Assembly (NCBI GenBank): GCA_012064385.1
Contig: QRDG01000131.1
Span: forward strand, 2,380,816-2,444,815
Direction: 5' to 3'
Origin: Puccinellia tenuiflora
Lineage: Eukaryota > Streptophyta > Magnoliopsida > Poales > Poaceae
DNA length: 64,000 nt
Shown: piece after piece, positions 1 to 10,918 of the stretch
Numbering within the stretch: position 1 is the stretch's first letter
Layout of the letters: each line of letters opens with the position of its first letter
Translations under genes and position numbers: made by a program
The notes under the pieces: generated by a model
What the model was told of the DNA's origin: nothing
Database searches by the model: none
Seen by the model: only the letters and a program-made list of their open reading frames with translations

Positions 1-2
1 GC

Positions 3-370
3 AGATCCTTGTGTCAATGCGGATCGGCTCTAGAAGCGGGACTCTATGCACTTATGGAGAGAACCACTATGGTGCTGGAATGGTGTCAAGAGCGGATTGT
101 GATAGAAATGGACAATATAGAGATTATCCGAATGATTGAAAGCAAGGATAAGGACATGTCTCCCATGGGGCACTTAGTTGCAGAAGTTAAAACTATTTCT
201 TGTCTAATCGCATAATGAGATTATCCAAGGTGTCGCGTTTACAGAACTTGGCGAGCCATGAGTTAGCAAAATTTGGTAGATTGAATAGCCATACAAGTGT
301 ATGGCATGGTTCTAAGCCAAATGCTATTCTGGATGCCCTTTTAAGGGATTGTAATGACACTTCTATTTAA
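3..370 (+). pseudogene. RNase H-like domain fragment (plant RVT_3 type)
   Basis: An open frame from about position 9 to 215 reads like the RNase H-like domain found in plant non-LTR retroelements and their host-derived relatives. It has an EAGLYAL helix, an IEMDN strand carrying the usual acidic residue, and an SPMGHLVAEV segment. After stop codons at about 210-215, a shifted frame continues with SHELAKFGR and a typical VWHGSKPNAI end up to about 370. The reading frame is therefore broken by a nonsense change and a shift, and the 5' part lies outside the window. The match is to the general family pattern, not to a named protein. It is most likely a dead retroelement or gene fragment. Confidence 0.55.
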
Positions 371-656
371 TTAATACGATCCCTTTACCCTAGCAAAAAA
401 AAGTATTCTCTTACTGAATTATTATTTTTATTAATATTACTACAATATATCTCATGTAATGAACTATTGAACATTATGATTTGATATTCCTATTTCAGTT
501 TCGACTTTATTTATGAATTAAGAAGTGAAGGTTCTAAAATTGTGTTATATTTAATATTCAAATTGTGCCAAAAGATTCAAATTTAGCAAAGGTCGTGTAG
601 AAATCCATCGCACTCCACTCGAGGATCTAACCTTAGTTCATCGATTAGAGCGATAT

Positions 657-925
657 TTCGATCACTTTGCCCTTTTTGATAGAAAGCTCAAAGCTCTTCA
701 ATTTTCTAGGTGCATGATTGCAAGATGCACAGTCATAATTCTACCCCCATGAGACCTAAAACTACGACATGTAAATCCATGGGGGCACATACTTCGATCA
801 CTTTGCCCTTTTTGATAGAAATCTCAAAGCTCTTCAGTTTTTTAGATGCATGATTACAAGATGCACAGTCGTGATTCTACCCCCGTGAGACCTAAAACTA
901 CGACATCTAAATCCATGGGGGGTGC
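657..925. repeat. Tandem duplication, 136-bp unit
   Basis: Two diverged copies (about 657-792 and 793-925) begin with TTCGATCACTTTGCC and end with AAATCCATGGGGG. They are offset by 136 bp and differ by scattered substitutions. No coding potential was recognised in either copy. The flanks up to about 1139 hold nothing recognisable. Confidence 0.85.
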
Positions 926-1139
926 GGACCGACGGAAACACACTGTTTGGTTATGCGTAAGGCTTGTTTCGAAGGAGGGAAAAAGCAAGGAAAGCTAACA
1001 CATGTGGCCAAAACTGGGTAGACCTAGTGATAGTGGGGTAGAAATAGAAAACTCTAATGCTTAATACGTATCCTGACTCGCCCTAGTCTTTCAATAAAAA
1101 ACTATTTTCAGCGAAATCTTAGTTGTTTCAAGAAAAGAT

Positions 1140-1635
1140 ATGTCACTGATCAGCGACATGTCTTCCACATAAAGTATTTGAAATGCTATTACGCTATCAT
1201 TTTTTTTGTAAACACATGCATAGCTCTTGATGAAGAGAAAAACCTTTGATCACTTAATCGAAGCGAAGATTCCAAGTCCGTGATGCTTGTTTCAGTCCGT
1301 AGATGGATCTCTGAATTTTGCATCCCTTTCTAGCACCCTTTGGATCGACAAAATCTTTGGATTGTGTCATATACATGTTCTTGGTTAGCTTGCCATTTCG
1401 GAATGTTGTTTTGACATCTATTTGTCATATCTCATAGTCGAAATGCGCAACAATCACGAGAATAATCCGAACAAACATAAGTACCGCTACGCGAGAGAAC
1501 TTATCGTCCTAGTAACTACTTAAACTTGTCAAAAACCCTTTGCGACAACTCAAGTTTATAAATGTAAATATTCATCAGCGTTTGTATTCCTTTTATACAT
1601 CCGTTACATTTGATAGATTTCATGCCTTTAGGAGG
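1140..1635 (-). pseudogene. Ty1/Copia reverse transcriptase remnant
   Basis: Read on the minus strand, three disrupted frames spell the conserved order of a plant Copia reverse transcriptase. They give an MKSIKC strand, then DYEI followed by DVKTTFRNG, then MTQSKDFVDPKG, then the IYGLKQASRTWNLRFD block, and finally a decayed form of the YVDD region near 1150. Several stops and shifts make it clearly dead. No LTRs were found around it, so it is a truncated remnant. The family motifs make the assignment secure although the ends are not sharp. Confidence 0.75.
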
Positions 1636-1665
1636 GTCTATCAACTTTCACGGTTGGTTCGCATA

Positions 1666-2749
1666 CGTGATAGGTGGGGCCACTTGACATCTCATCAAAA
1701 CGCACATAGATCACGTCTTATGATAATCCGTTGTAAATTTTTAGACCGCTGAAATCATCATACACATCTGTCACGAAGTAAAAAAAAAATACCGATAAAA
1801 AGTGATAAATGTGGACCATCTACAAAGAAAAATCGGGGCCATCCATGGTAAAATGTGACTTTTCTTGTAGTTTTTGTGCTGTGCTCTTCTCTTTCATTCA
1901 CCTAGTTAAAAAGAGCTGAGCTGATGGTGAACTACCGTACATGTCCGGATACCGGATGGCCTCTCCCTCCCGTGGTTTGGTGGTGATGTCTGATTTATAA
2001 CACGAGCAATAATCCAACACTCCTTCGTTGTAAATGAGAGTAAATTAAGGGCCCTTTTTGTTTGCGTGTTAGATGGATGTATGTTCCAAATTTGCAATAC
2101 AAGCAAGGAATTTGGTGAGCGCCTAGGAGTCGTCCAATATCCATCATTAGAAAAGAAAAGAGTTCAGGCAGGAGGCCCCTGGTTTAGAAAAGTTCGAGCC
2201 GGGCAGAATTCCGCAACGATGGGCACCGAATCAAATCAAATAGCCTTCGAACTGTCGGTGTTGGCAAATGTCAAACTAGTATATATTGCACCGCGGAGTA
2301 GCTCGACTATGTGGTTCTCGTTTTGTTTAGGTGGGTACCTGATGTTGCAGCATTTTGTATTTATCACTCGCGAAAAAAAAGTATTTTGTATTTATATAAC
2401 TGGAGTGGTCCGACTGTCCTGAGTAGACGCCATCGATCGGAATCGCCCACGCGAATCACGTCTGATCTGTTGGTCGGTAGCAGGCACTGGCCTAGTCACG
2501 ATCTGATCCGACCAGATCATTACAACGTTCAGTTAGATATTACAAGTGATCCCTTCTGCTTTGGACAAATCTACTGACTGAACCTCTTCCTTCATTCAAG
2601 TTGGACTAGATAAACACTAGTATCAAACTATCAATTGGTAATCGAGACCTAAACGAATAACTTCTCTAGGTACGGTAAGATCAATATCAATAGGTGGGCG
2701 TGAAGTCAGAAGTGAAGGTAACCTATGTTGATGTAGCTTAGCTTTTCCT
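1666..2749. other. Intergenic, no gene recognised
   Basis: Several short open frames occur (for example 2066-2422 on plus and 1906-2106 on minus), but none resembles a known domain or shows splice structure. About 2620-2749 contains a conserved-looking AT-rich stretch directly next to the plastid insert. It might be a second organellar piece, but its origin was not identified. Confidence 0.5.
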
Positions 2750-2880
2750 GGTTTAACTGCCCTAACTATGGCAGAATATTTCCGAGATGTTAATAAGCAA
2801 GACGTGCTTTTATTCATCGATAATATCTTTCGTTTTGTTCAAGCAGGAGGTATCTATCCGCTTTACTAGGCTGACCCGTT
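2750..2880 (+). pseudogene. atpB: Nuclear insert of plastid DNA: atpB fragment
   Basis: About 100 bp read in frame as the Walker B part of the plastid ATP synthase beta subunit: LTALTMAEYFRDVNKQD, then VLLFIDNIFRFVQAG, with plastid codon usage. After the glycine the match becomes patchy (SEVSALLG is still traceable as degenerate sequence) and then fades. The piece has no start or end of the gene and is flanked by unrelated DNA, so it is a short nuclear plastid insert (NUPT) with no coding function. The identification rests on recall of the highly conserved beta-subunit sequence. Confidence 0.75.
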
Positions 2881-4053
2881 GCATCCTTGGGCATTATAGT
2901 ATAGATATGGTGATTTTTTCCTACATGCCAAGCACAAGCAGAAACATAGTATACATGAAAGATATAGTAAATACATCAAACTATTATTACGGTCTGTGGG
3001 CATTATAGCTTAAAATTCTTGGCACAATTTACGTAAATTATACAGTAGCTTCATTGCACTGTACACAAACTCAGTTTATCGATTATCCATTTCTTGGAAA
3101 TGATCACACTTTTGCACAAAATTCCACATGTATATGTGTCTACCTATCCTCTACAAGCGTGATTTTTCCACATTTCTTCAAAGCTCTTATGAGCGGGAGC
3201 AGTAACACTTTAGTGCACGAATCAAAGAGATGAAGAGAAAAGTAATAAGATCAAATCATGAGACAGATAGATTAAGTGTGAGGCAAGACTAGGCGAAGAT
3301 GCTCCCTGCAGACTGCACTGCTCGGATAGAACAGCTAAATACAGTGACCTTTACGGGCAGACAGACAAGTTGGGTTAGCTGTTAGCAGGAACCAACCAAC
3401 ACAGCTGAAGCTGAACGCTCCTGCTCTCAATCCATGCCACCGCACGCTTCCTTCAGCTGCCTTCGCCTCCCACGCGTGTTTCCGCTCGGACCTGGTAGCA
3501 CGACCTCATCTGCCATCTTCACGTGGATCACGGGCAAAGTTTGGTAGTTCACACAAACAGCAACTACACATCGGACACTGAAGAAAACTGCCGAAAGAAG
3601 TGATCAACCTAACTCTGCTGGAGCCAAGGAAAAGAGAAACGGAGCCCTCACAGTCGCAGACCTCGGTTCAGATTTTACTTTTCGCATAACCACACTACTC
3701 CTTCATACATCTTCAACAAATACTCCAAATACCTATATGGTTGTACCTAAACGGAACTTAAGAAATCCAAGTTAGTTGGCAGATACAGAGGGCGTGGAAG
3801 TGCCTCCTTGCAGATGTACATGCATGCCAACCACTCAATCTTGATCCATACCAACGACAAATATGTCGCGTTCACGAAACAAAACGCATCTGGTACGGAT
3901 CATCACCTAGAAACTTAAGGCTTCTTCCTGTTGCCTTGATTCTTCTTCCAGGACAGCCTGTTATATTGTGAGGTCTAGGCAAGTCACAAAGGTTTTTGAG
4001 TGCTTCTACACTCATGTTTCTTCTTCTGCGGCTTTGGTCATAGATAGGGAAAA
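2881..4053. other. Intergenic and probable 3' UTR of the next gene
   Basis: No domain-bearing frame is visible. The last 180 bases before 4054 lie directly after the stop codon of the minus-strand transposase-like gene and probably belong to its 3' UTR. Confidence 0.5.
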
Positions 4054-5331
4054 TCACCTGTTTCTGATGTAATCTGCCCACATCCTCTCTGCAATATCAT
4101 CTCTGAAAGCATTTCCCGTGCCACATTGACTGTTCAGTGCTGCAACATCATTTCCATATGCATCATCCCCACTGGGTAGAGCCACAACCTTACGGGTCGA
4201 AACTGGGACTGTCTGGTTACTTGAAAACTCTCCGTCGCCTCCTCCTTGCCTCTGAATTATATTATGCAACACCACTGCTGCTGCTGGAATTTTCAGTTGA
4301 GTCTCAAATCGGTAGAATGTCGCAACATTCAGGATTGGAAACCTCATCTTCAGTATGCCTATAGCATGCCTAATATGGTTACGCAGGCATGCATGACGGA
4401 GATTGAACAGCTCCTTGTAGTCTCCTGGCTGGCAATTTCTCTGCTCTTGCTCTCCAACATGGTAAGGTACCCCGCTATAAGGAGCAAGAAAACAAGGGGT
4501 GTTTGGATAACCCCCATCTACCAAATAGTATTTGCCTACTGGAACTTGAAATCCAGATTCAATAGCTGAATACAAGACCGCTGCATCAGATACAGATCCT
4601 TCATGACCACAGGACACGTGGACGAAATTCAAATCAAAATCACAGGCAAGCATCACGTTTTGAGTAAGGGATCCTTCTCTATTGCGAAATGGAGCCACTT
4701 CCCTGTCGGATATTGTCATAGGGACATGAATTCCGTCAATTGCCCCTATACAGTTCTGCAAGAGAAAACATCTCCTATGTAACTGACATCTACTAACAGA
4801 GAAGCATAAAAGTTAAAATAGTGAAATACAACCATACATTGAACTTACCTCAAAGTACGGCCCATAGTGTGGATCAGATGATATCTTCGAATGAGTCTTA
4901 GTTGAAGGAGGCTTCAAAAAGTCACCTTTCAGTGAGACGATTGCATCAAAGCATGACTTGATATGTCTATGAATAGTCTCTCTGCTGCGCTCAAATCTAG
5001 CACTCAATTTCTCAAAATTAGCATTTCGTGAGAGCATGTACATAAACATGCCAATTTGCTCTTCTACAGAAACACCTCTTGTATTCCGCAGAAGATATTT
5101 TGACCTAACATATCTTGAAAAGTCACGGAGAATATGAGGCTCGATTCGAAGTTTCTCATAGCCCTGACCTCGGTCATCTTCAAGAACTTCGCATATCCAT
5201 TCTGCACCACTGCGCCTTGGTGTACCTTTTGTTTCGTAACCAATGGAAGCTAGATATAAAGCTGGGAAAACAAATAGCATCATCTCGTCATCTTCTTCTT
5301 CCTCAGAGTCACTCAGCTCTTCAGGATCCAT
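4054..5331 (-). CDS. HARBI1/ALP1-like protein (domesticated PIF/Harbinger transposase)
   Basis: Two coding exons (5331-4849 and 4755-4054) flank a 93-bp GT/AG intron, phase 0, and encode about 394 residues. An acidic N-terminus (MDPEELSDSEEEEDD) leads to a helix-turn-helix-like region, then a DDE_Tnp_4 nuclease fold. Asp about 168 lies in GAIDGIH and Asp about 241 in LVDGGYPN. The expected catalytic Glu, in the usual RNxIExxFG block, is Arg about 290 (RNHIRHAIG). The start at 5331 is preferred over the upstream ATG at 5349 because a good splice acceptor ends at 5343, which puts the upstream ATG in the intron. An intact spliced frame, a lost catalytic residue, a shared promoter and no visible terminal repeats all suggest a host gene like ALP1 or HARBI1, which act as chromatin or nuclear partners. 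A recently dead transposon remains possible. Confidence 0.75.
4756..4848 (-). other. Intron of the HARBI1/ALP1-like gene
   Basis: The donor is TTTGAG|GTAAGTT at 4848 and the acceptor is CTCTTGCAG|AACTG ending at 4756 (minus-strand reading). Removing it joins PHYGPYFE to NCIGAIDG, the usual junction around the first catalytic aspartate block of PIF/Harbinger transposases. Confidence 0.85.
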
Positions 5332-5342
5332 TTCTCCAAAAT

Positions 5343-6903
5343 CTAACATTCAGAAAGATAACATTTAAAATGAAGAACTGGAAGCAAAACATACATCTAC
5401 ATAAATGGGAAAAGTAGACCACAAAAGTAGCAGAACATTACTGATTTATCTAAAAATGGGAGAAAAAGGTGCAGGACAATAACAATCAGGAAATGGCCAC
5501 AAAAGTAGCAGAAATATTATTATTAGCTTGACCAAGCAACCTCCCACAACAACTTAGTTACCTTATTTCATATTAGGGCATAAAAGGACTTGTGCAGCAA
5601 TTGCTATAAAACAAAGAGCTGGTAACTCATATTTGACTCTCACAATTTATGATCTAAAACACATAAACAAATGTTTTAGCAGTTTTTCATGTTTAAAAAT
5701 CAAGAGCTTTCTGATTGAAAGGTATACAATATGCCGATCCCTGTTCTTATTTCTCCGAAGACAACAAGAGGTGAACAACATGATGATATGAATGACCCGA
5801 GGCAAGGTAAGCAGTTCAGTTCTCCCAATGCTATTTTCTGGAAATGCAGCGGAAACATGAATAGATCATATAAGTTTATTTCTGTTGTCTAGCCATAGTA
5901 AGTTCCTCATGAATAAATAAGGAACTGACAACAATCTTGCCTGCACGTTAGTGCAGTACTAGCAACAGTAGTCTACCATTTACAAATGTAAGGTATGAGA
6001 CATAAGATGAGATTCCACATCTAACAAAAATATATCTAACAGAAAGTGCATAGACCCTTCATGTTTTCTTTGAGGAATCATAGATCCCTCGTGTAATTAA
6101 CGAATGATAACATATCAGTCATCAGTAACACGCTAACAGCCGAATCAAGCATCAGTGACAGTAGTCCGAAGTACAAAAGTAGCAGAAATATTATTATTAG
6201 CTTGACCAAGCAACCTCCCACAACAACTTACTTACCTTATTTCATATTAGGGCATAAAAGGACTTGTCAGCAATTGCTATAAAACAAAGAGCTGGTAACT
6301 CATATTTGACTCTCACAATTTATGATCTAAAACACATAAACAAATGTTTTAGCAGTTTTTCATGTTTAAAAATCAAGAGATTTCTGATTGAAAGGTATAC
6401 AATATGCCAATCCCTGTTCTTATTTCTCCGAAGACAACAAGAGGTGAACAACACGATGATATGAATGACCCGAGGCAAGGTTAGCAGTTCAGTTCTCCCA
6501 ATGCTATTTTCTGGAAATGCAGCGGAAACATGAACACATCATATAAGTTTATTGCTGTTGTCTAGCTATAGTAAGTTCCTCATGAATTAATAAATAAGGA
6601 ACTGGCAACAATCTTGCCTGCACGTTAGTGCAGTACTAGCAACAGTAGTCTACCATTTACAAATGTAAGGTATGAAACATAAGATGAGATTCCACATCTA
6701 ACAAAAATATATCTAACAGAAAGTGCATAGACCCTTCATGTTTTCTTTGAGGATCCCTCGTGTAATTAACGAATGATAACAGATCAGTCATCAGTAACAC
6801 GCTAACAGCCGAATCAAGCATCAGTGACAGTAGTCCGAAGTACAAAAGCACACTCCTATTAGAGCGAAGTGTTCCTGTGGATCGGGGAGGCGTGGGGCGC
6901 TAC
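5343..6903 (-). other. Probable long 5' UTR intron containing a 674-bp tandem duplication
   Basis: Minus-strand donor CCTCAG|GTAGCG at 6903 and acceptor GAATGTTAG at 5343 would remove about 1.56 kb just upstream of the start codon. The interval is AT-rich and has no convincing coding frame. The splice sites are predicted by eye only. Confidence 0.55.
5499..6846. repeat. Tandem duplication, about 674-bp unit
   Basis: Copy 1 (about 5499-6172) and copy 2 (about 6173-6846) start with the same AAAAGTAGCAGAAATATT and end with GTAGTCCGAAGTACAAAAG. They run collinear, with few substitutions and small indels (for example an 11-base segment present only in copy 1 near 6080). The array lies inside the predicted 5' UTR intron of the ALP1-like gene. 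Confidence 0.9.
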
Positions 6904-7135
6904 CTGAGGATGCCGACGGATTGGTGACGGAGCCGAGGCTGCCTGAGCCGTCGCCGGAAAGGAGGGAGGGTTAAGGATTCGAGAAGGACGGAGGATTACT
7001 CCTCACCGGCGGTGACGTGCAGTTCACGGGGAGAAGGGAAAACTCGCATCCGACGAGACCACCGGCCGCCGCGATCCCACCGCAGATGAGCGCCGTCGAC
7101 GAGGAAAGGAAAATCCTCGTAGAAGAATTCGTCGT
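6904..7135 (-). other. Probable 5' UTR exon of the HARBI1/ALP1-like gene
   Basis: This is a GC-rich block, unlike its AT-rich neighbours, that ends on the minus strand at a good donor (6903). It lies between the predicted intron and the divergent promoter. No long frame linked to the downstream coding exon is visible, so it is taken as untranslated. Confidence 0.45.
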
Positions 7136-7244
7136 ACCAGGCTGGGCTAAGAAGCTGGTCCACCTTTAAACCGGCCCATAGTACGACATGGGCCTCATCA
7201 AAACACGGCCTAATCGAAGCTAACGGGCGTTTCTTCCAAGTCTT
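7136..7244. promoter_or_regulatory. Bidirectional promoter with site II (TCP-type) motifs
   Basis: Between the divergent ALP1-like gene (minus) and hydrolase gene (plus) there are three site II-like motifs within about 50 bp: TGGGCT at 7143, GGCCCA at 7173 and TGGGCC at 7189. Such motifs are common in plant bidirectional and housekeeping promoters. No TATA box is evident on either side. Confidence 0.6.
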
Positions 7245-7361
7245 TTGGTTCTGTTCGTTCCCCTTTGTCCAGACAAGTCAACTCAGTGGCTGCTCACTGA
7301 ATCCAAACCTCCCCCGAATCTCCATTGGCGCGAGCGCAAGGTTCATCGCGCGCACGGCACG

Positions 7362-8405
7362 ATGCACAGCCTCCTCGCCATGATCCCGCAACCGCGGAGG
7401 CCCGTCGTCCTGATCGCCTCCTCCTGCGCGCTAATCCTCCTCGCCACCGCCCTCCTCCTGCCCCGCGCCCCTCCCGCCCCGCCGCTGACTACCACGGCCG
7501 CCGTCATTCGCCTCGACCCGCGCGTCGAGCGCAGGAGCGGCAACGAGGTGCTGTGGCAGCTCCCGCCGGGCCCTCCGCGCGCCGCCGTGTTCGTCGCCCC
7601 CGGGTGCACCATCCGCGCGACGGACTTCTTCGACGCGTCCCCTGGTTGCCCGCGTTGCGCGGGGCTCCCCGAGGAGCGCCAGTTCACGCGCGAGGCGCTC
7701 CGCCGCGGATACGCCGTCCTCGCCGTATCCAGCCGCGCCCAGTGCTGGTCCCTCGACCCCGCCTCTGGTGACGGCACTGAGCTCGCCGCCGTCGAGTCCA
7801 TCATCACTTGGTGGGTCAAGGAGCGGCACCCCGAGCTCGGCGGCCTCCCGCTCGTCGGCATCGGCGCGTCGTCGGGCGGGTACTTCGTGTCCGCGCTGGC
7901 GGCCAGGGTCAGGTTTAGCAGCGTAGCCATCATGATCGCCGAGGGCGTGTTCGCCGCGATGGATCAAATCCCGGCCGGGTACCCGCCGGCGCTGTTCGTG
8001 CACATGCCCAAGGACGCTGAGAGGGCGCAGATGGTGGCGGCAAGCATAGGCCAGCTCAAGTCAAAGCACGTTGACGTGCGGGAGATCCAGTGCGATGCCT
8101 TTGCTGTGAGCGCCGAGTTCTTGGCCGCGAGGATTCCGGGGTTGACTCCGACCGTCGCCGATGGGCTTGTGGACGTGCTTCGCCGCAAGTCGTTCCTGGA
8201 TGACAAGGGTTTTCTGAAGAAAGATGGGAGGAGCACACCGTGGAAGGAGGCAGCAGAGGAGGCGAAGGTCTTGCCGGAGGGGTTCAGTCTGGGGAGGCAT
8301 GTCACGGAGGAGCTGAATATTGCATATGCATACCATGAATTTACGAGCCTGAAGAATGGAGAGATCTTCGAATGGTTCGAGTCCCATATGGATCACAAGG
8401 TTTGA
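7362..8405 (+). CDS. Membrane-anchored alpha/beta-hydrolase fold protein
   Basis: A single-exon frame encodes 347 residues. The start at 7362 was chosen because it is followed at once by a basic stretch and a hydrophobic segment at about residues 15-33, which looks like a type II signal anchor. The upstream in-frame ATG at 7245 would add 39 poorly conserved residues in what looks like 5' UTR. A nucleophile elbow, GIGASSGG, places the candidate catalytic serine at about residue 170. A CPRC pair lies near residues 96-99, and a C-terminal HEF or SHMDH histidine could complete the triad. Substrate is unknown. The family includes plant proteins annotated only as alpha/beta-hydrolase superfamily members. 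The gene is strongly GC-rich, as is usual for grass intronless genes, and diverges from the ALP1-like gene across about 200 bp. Confidence 0.85.
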   Translation: MHSLLAMIPQPRRPVVLIASSCALILLATALLLPRAPPAPPLTTTAAVIRLDPRVERRSGNEVLWQLPPGPPRAAVFVAPGCTIRATDFFDASPGCPRCAGLPEERQFTREALRRGYAVLAVSSRAQCWSLDPASGDGTELAAVESIITWWVKERHPELGGLPLVGIGASSGGYFVSALAARVRFSSVAIMIAEGVFAAMDQIPAGYPPALFVHMPKDAERAQMVAASIGQLKSKHVDVREIQCDAFAVSAEFLAARIPGLTPTVADGLVDVLRRKSFLDDKGFLKKDGRSTPWKEAAEEAKVLPEGFSLGRHVTEELNIAYAYHEFTSLKNGEIFEWFESHMDHKV

Positions 8406-10918
8406 GCACACATCATTTCTATGGTAACTGGTGACTAATTTGATGTTGCATTCGTGGAACGTTGCTGATTTTGAGAAGCTACATTATAATGATCCGTGGT
8501 TGTTGTAAAGAAAGAGAAAATATTTTGTACTGTAAGGCTTATTGTCATAGCTTGTAGTTTACCATACCCCACTTGTAGATTCTAATTGTGTTTATTTTTT
8601 CTGCCATTGTGGTCATTAGTGTAACAAGCAAACTCCCGCTGTCTTCATTGTTGTTATTATTGTAACTTATAACACAGAAATGTCTTGAGACTATACAGAA
8701 TGATATAAGCTTGGATAAGTTGATCCTTTGTGAGTAACGATTTTTATTTTGTAAGCCACATTTCTTGTAACTCCAGCTAGGATATCTTGCCTTCACATAT
8801 CATAGTGTCTGGTTGTATTGTAGCAACTAACTGATGTTTGTGCTGAGTAGAATGTCTTTTTTTTGTGTATATGTAGCTACAACAGATGTCCTGCTTAGGC
8901 AATCGCCAGATAAATTAATATCAATGTTTCTACAAGTAACTTGGTGCTCTGCTGCATGTTGCATAAAGGAATAAATTATCATTGTAGGTTTCTCACTACT
9001 GAGGTACTCTGCTACTTGCAATATTATCCTGCATATAAGTGAATAGTGTCATTTCACTGGTTATCAATCAGCAGTTCAGCACAGACATCTGCAACATGTG
9101 AAGTCACTAACCAGTAGCTGTTTGCATCTACATTCATAAATGACAATCGGTAATGTTACTAAATTCCTACATGTGCGTTGACATTCAGATACTGTTAGTT
9201 ACCAGTCACCCACCCGTACACTTTACCTCAATGGTCGACCTTTAGTCCTGTCAAAAGTCCTTGATATTGCCCTCCTTCATTTTTCTCCACCTCGTCTTAG
9301 TTTCTTAAGTTATAAATTTGTGCTTATGTATGATTCTGGGTGTACTGGAGTGATCTGGCGGAGAACTGATCTACTCGAAAGCAATTCATCCGGGGTAGTC
9401 TTCAGATGCATGCCTGGGAAATTTGCATAGAATTGTTCTAACTTTTAAGATGTTTTATTCGAAGGTTCTTTGTGAAACGAGAGAAACTGATACACCCATC
9501 TGTTCAACACAAGGGACCATTATTCTCCGGGAAATCGGCTTTGTAACACTGCAAAGATGTGTCAATCAAAAGTATCCCAATACGAGGAAATAAGTGGGGC
9601 CTAGGGGCATTTGCTAGTTAGGCGCCAATGCTTTTTCATAACATACATGATCATCTTAGAGTTTAAAGCAAATTGGACATACAAGATGAACTTCACTTTA
9701 GAAAGTTCTCGGAAAATGACCATGATTCTGTGAGTTATTGACATACTACAGGTTCTATGTTAAGAGTCAACATGTTAAATGATGTAAAAAACAAGTAGGG
9801 CTGAAGTTTTTCCAAGGAATTTATTAATCAGGTAATTCAAGGAAATCTTAATTCTTTATACTTCTTGTTCAAGCAAAACTGAATCAGTCATGATTTGCAC
9901 GGTTTATATCCACTGTTGAACTTAGAGCTCATAAGTCATTATTTTAGGGAGAAACATGACATACATTGAATTTGTCTGATGTTTGAATAAATTCTGTTTT
10001 GCAGTAAAACTAAAACTTGGGCTTCTGTTTGACATCCAAATTGACTTCCTAAAAAACTGCTGAAGAGATTAACTCATCTTCAAAGTTCTTGGGTTTGTTT
10101 GGTATTAAGACTTTCCCATTTTCCTTATCACATACAGCAAAAGCTAGCCCAGTAAAGGCCGAGAGCAATTCAATCCCTTGTTTTATGTGAAGTTTTGTTT
10201 ATGGGGTAGTGTTCGATACTTGGATGAGTTATCCTGGTTCATAATAATCAGTACTTTTTTTCTTATGGGAGAATAATTATAATCAGTTCTTGGCCAGAGG
10301 CTGCATATGTTTTGTTTTTTCATAGGCCATTTGGTGTTCAAGAGCAAGATTCTATGAAATTTAGGGGAGAAGGGGCAATCGATGCATTTTTTTTTGCAGG
10401 TAGGCAACTGATGTATTTGTTGGGGTTGAAGAGCAAGATTCAAAAGCTTTTACGCTGAAGCTTAGGAATAATTAAGTTTGTGGCAATTGTTAGACTACTT
10501 CGTCAGTTTTCCAACCCTTTGCTTGGCAAGTTTGACCACTTCATATTTTGATTGCCACGTTTGGGCTTGCTGTTGTTTCTTATCCATGCAGCCCACCTTT
10601 CTTCTACCCTTTACTGCCAAAACTTGTCAATAATGAACTTCTTATACTGAGAATCTGAGTAGCACTAGTGTGGTGTTCGAAACTACTTGCCCTTCTGTGC
10701 TGTTCAGCGTAAAGTATAGTTATTCTCTGTGCTAATGCTCCAGTACAGCAAGATTCTCTGATTGCAGAAAATTGATTTATGTATTACATTCAAAATGATT
10801 TAAAATAGTGATATTACATGATAAACAAACAAAATATTAGAAATATATCAAGCCACACGATAGCATCAATCGAGTAAAATACATAGGAGCAAGAAATTTA
10901 GCCAAGAGATATCCAAGA
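8406..10918. other. Intergenic, 3' UTRs of two converging genes
   Basis: This is AT-rich sequence between two convergent genes. Short frames here (for example 8545-8796 and 10183-10443 on minus) show no domains. No tRNA, transposon terminal repeat or LTR was recognised. Confidence 0.55.

Noticed and set aside
2066..2577. 118- and 88-codon plus-strand frames
   Set aside because: No domain, overlapping each other in different frames, no supporting signals.
7343..8411. Long minus-strand and alternate plus-strand frames across the hydrolase gene
   Set aside because: They are shadows of a very GC-rich coding exon, lack domains and have no promoter or splice context.
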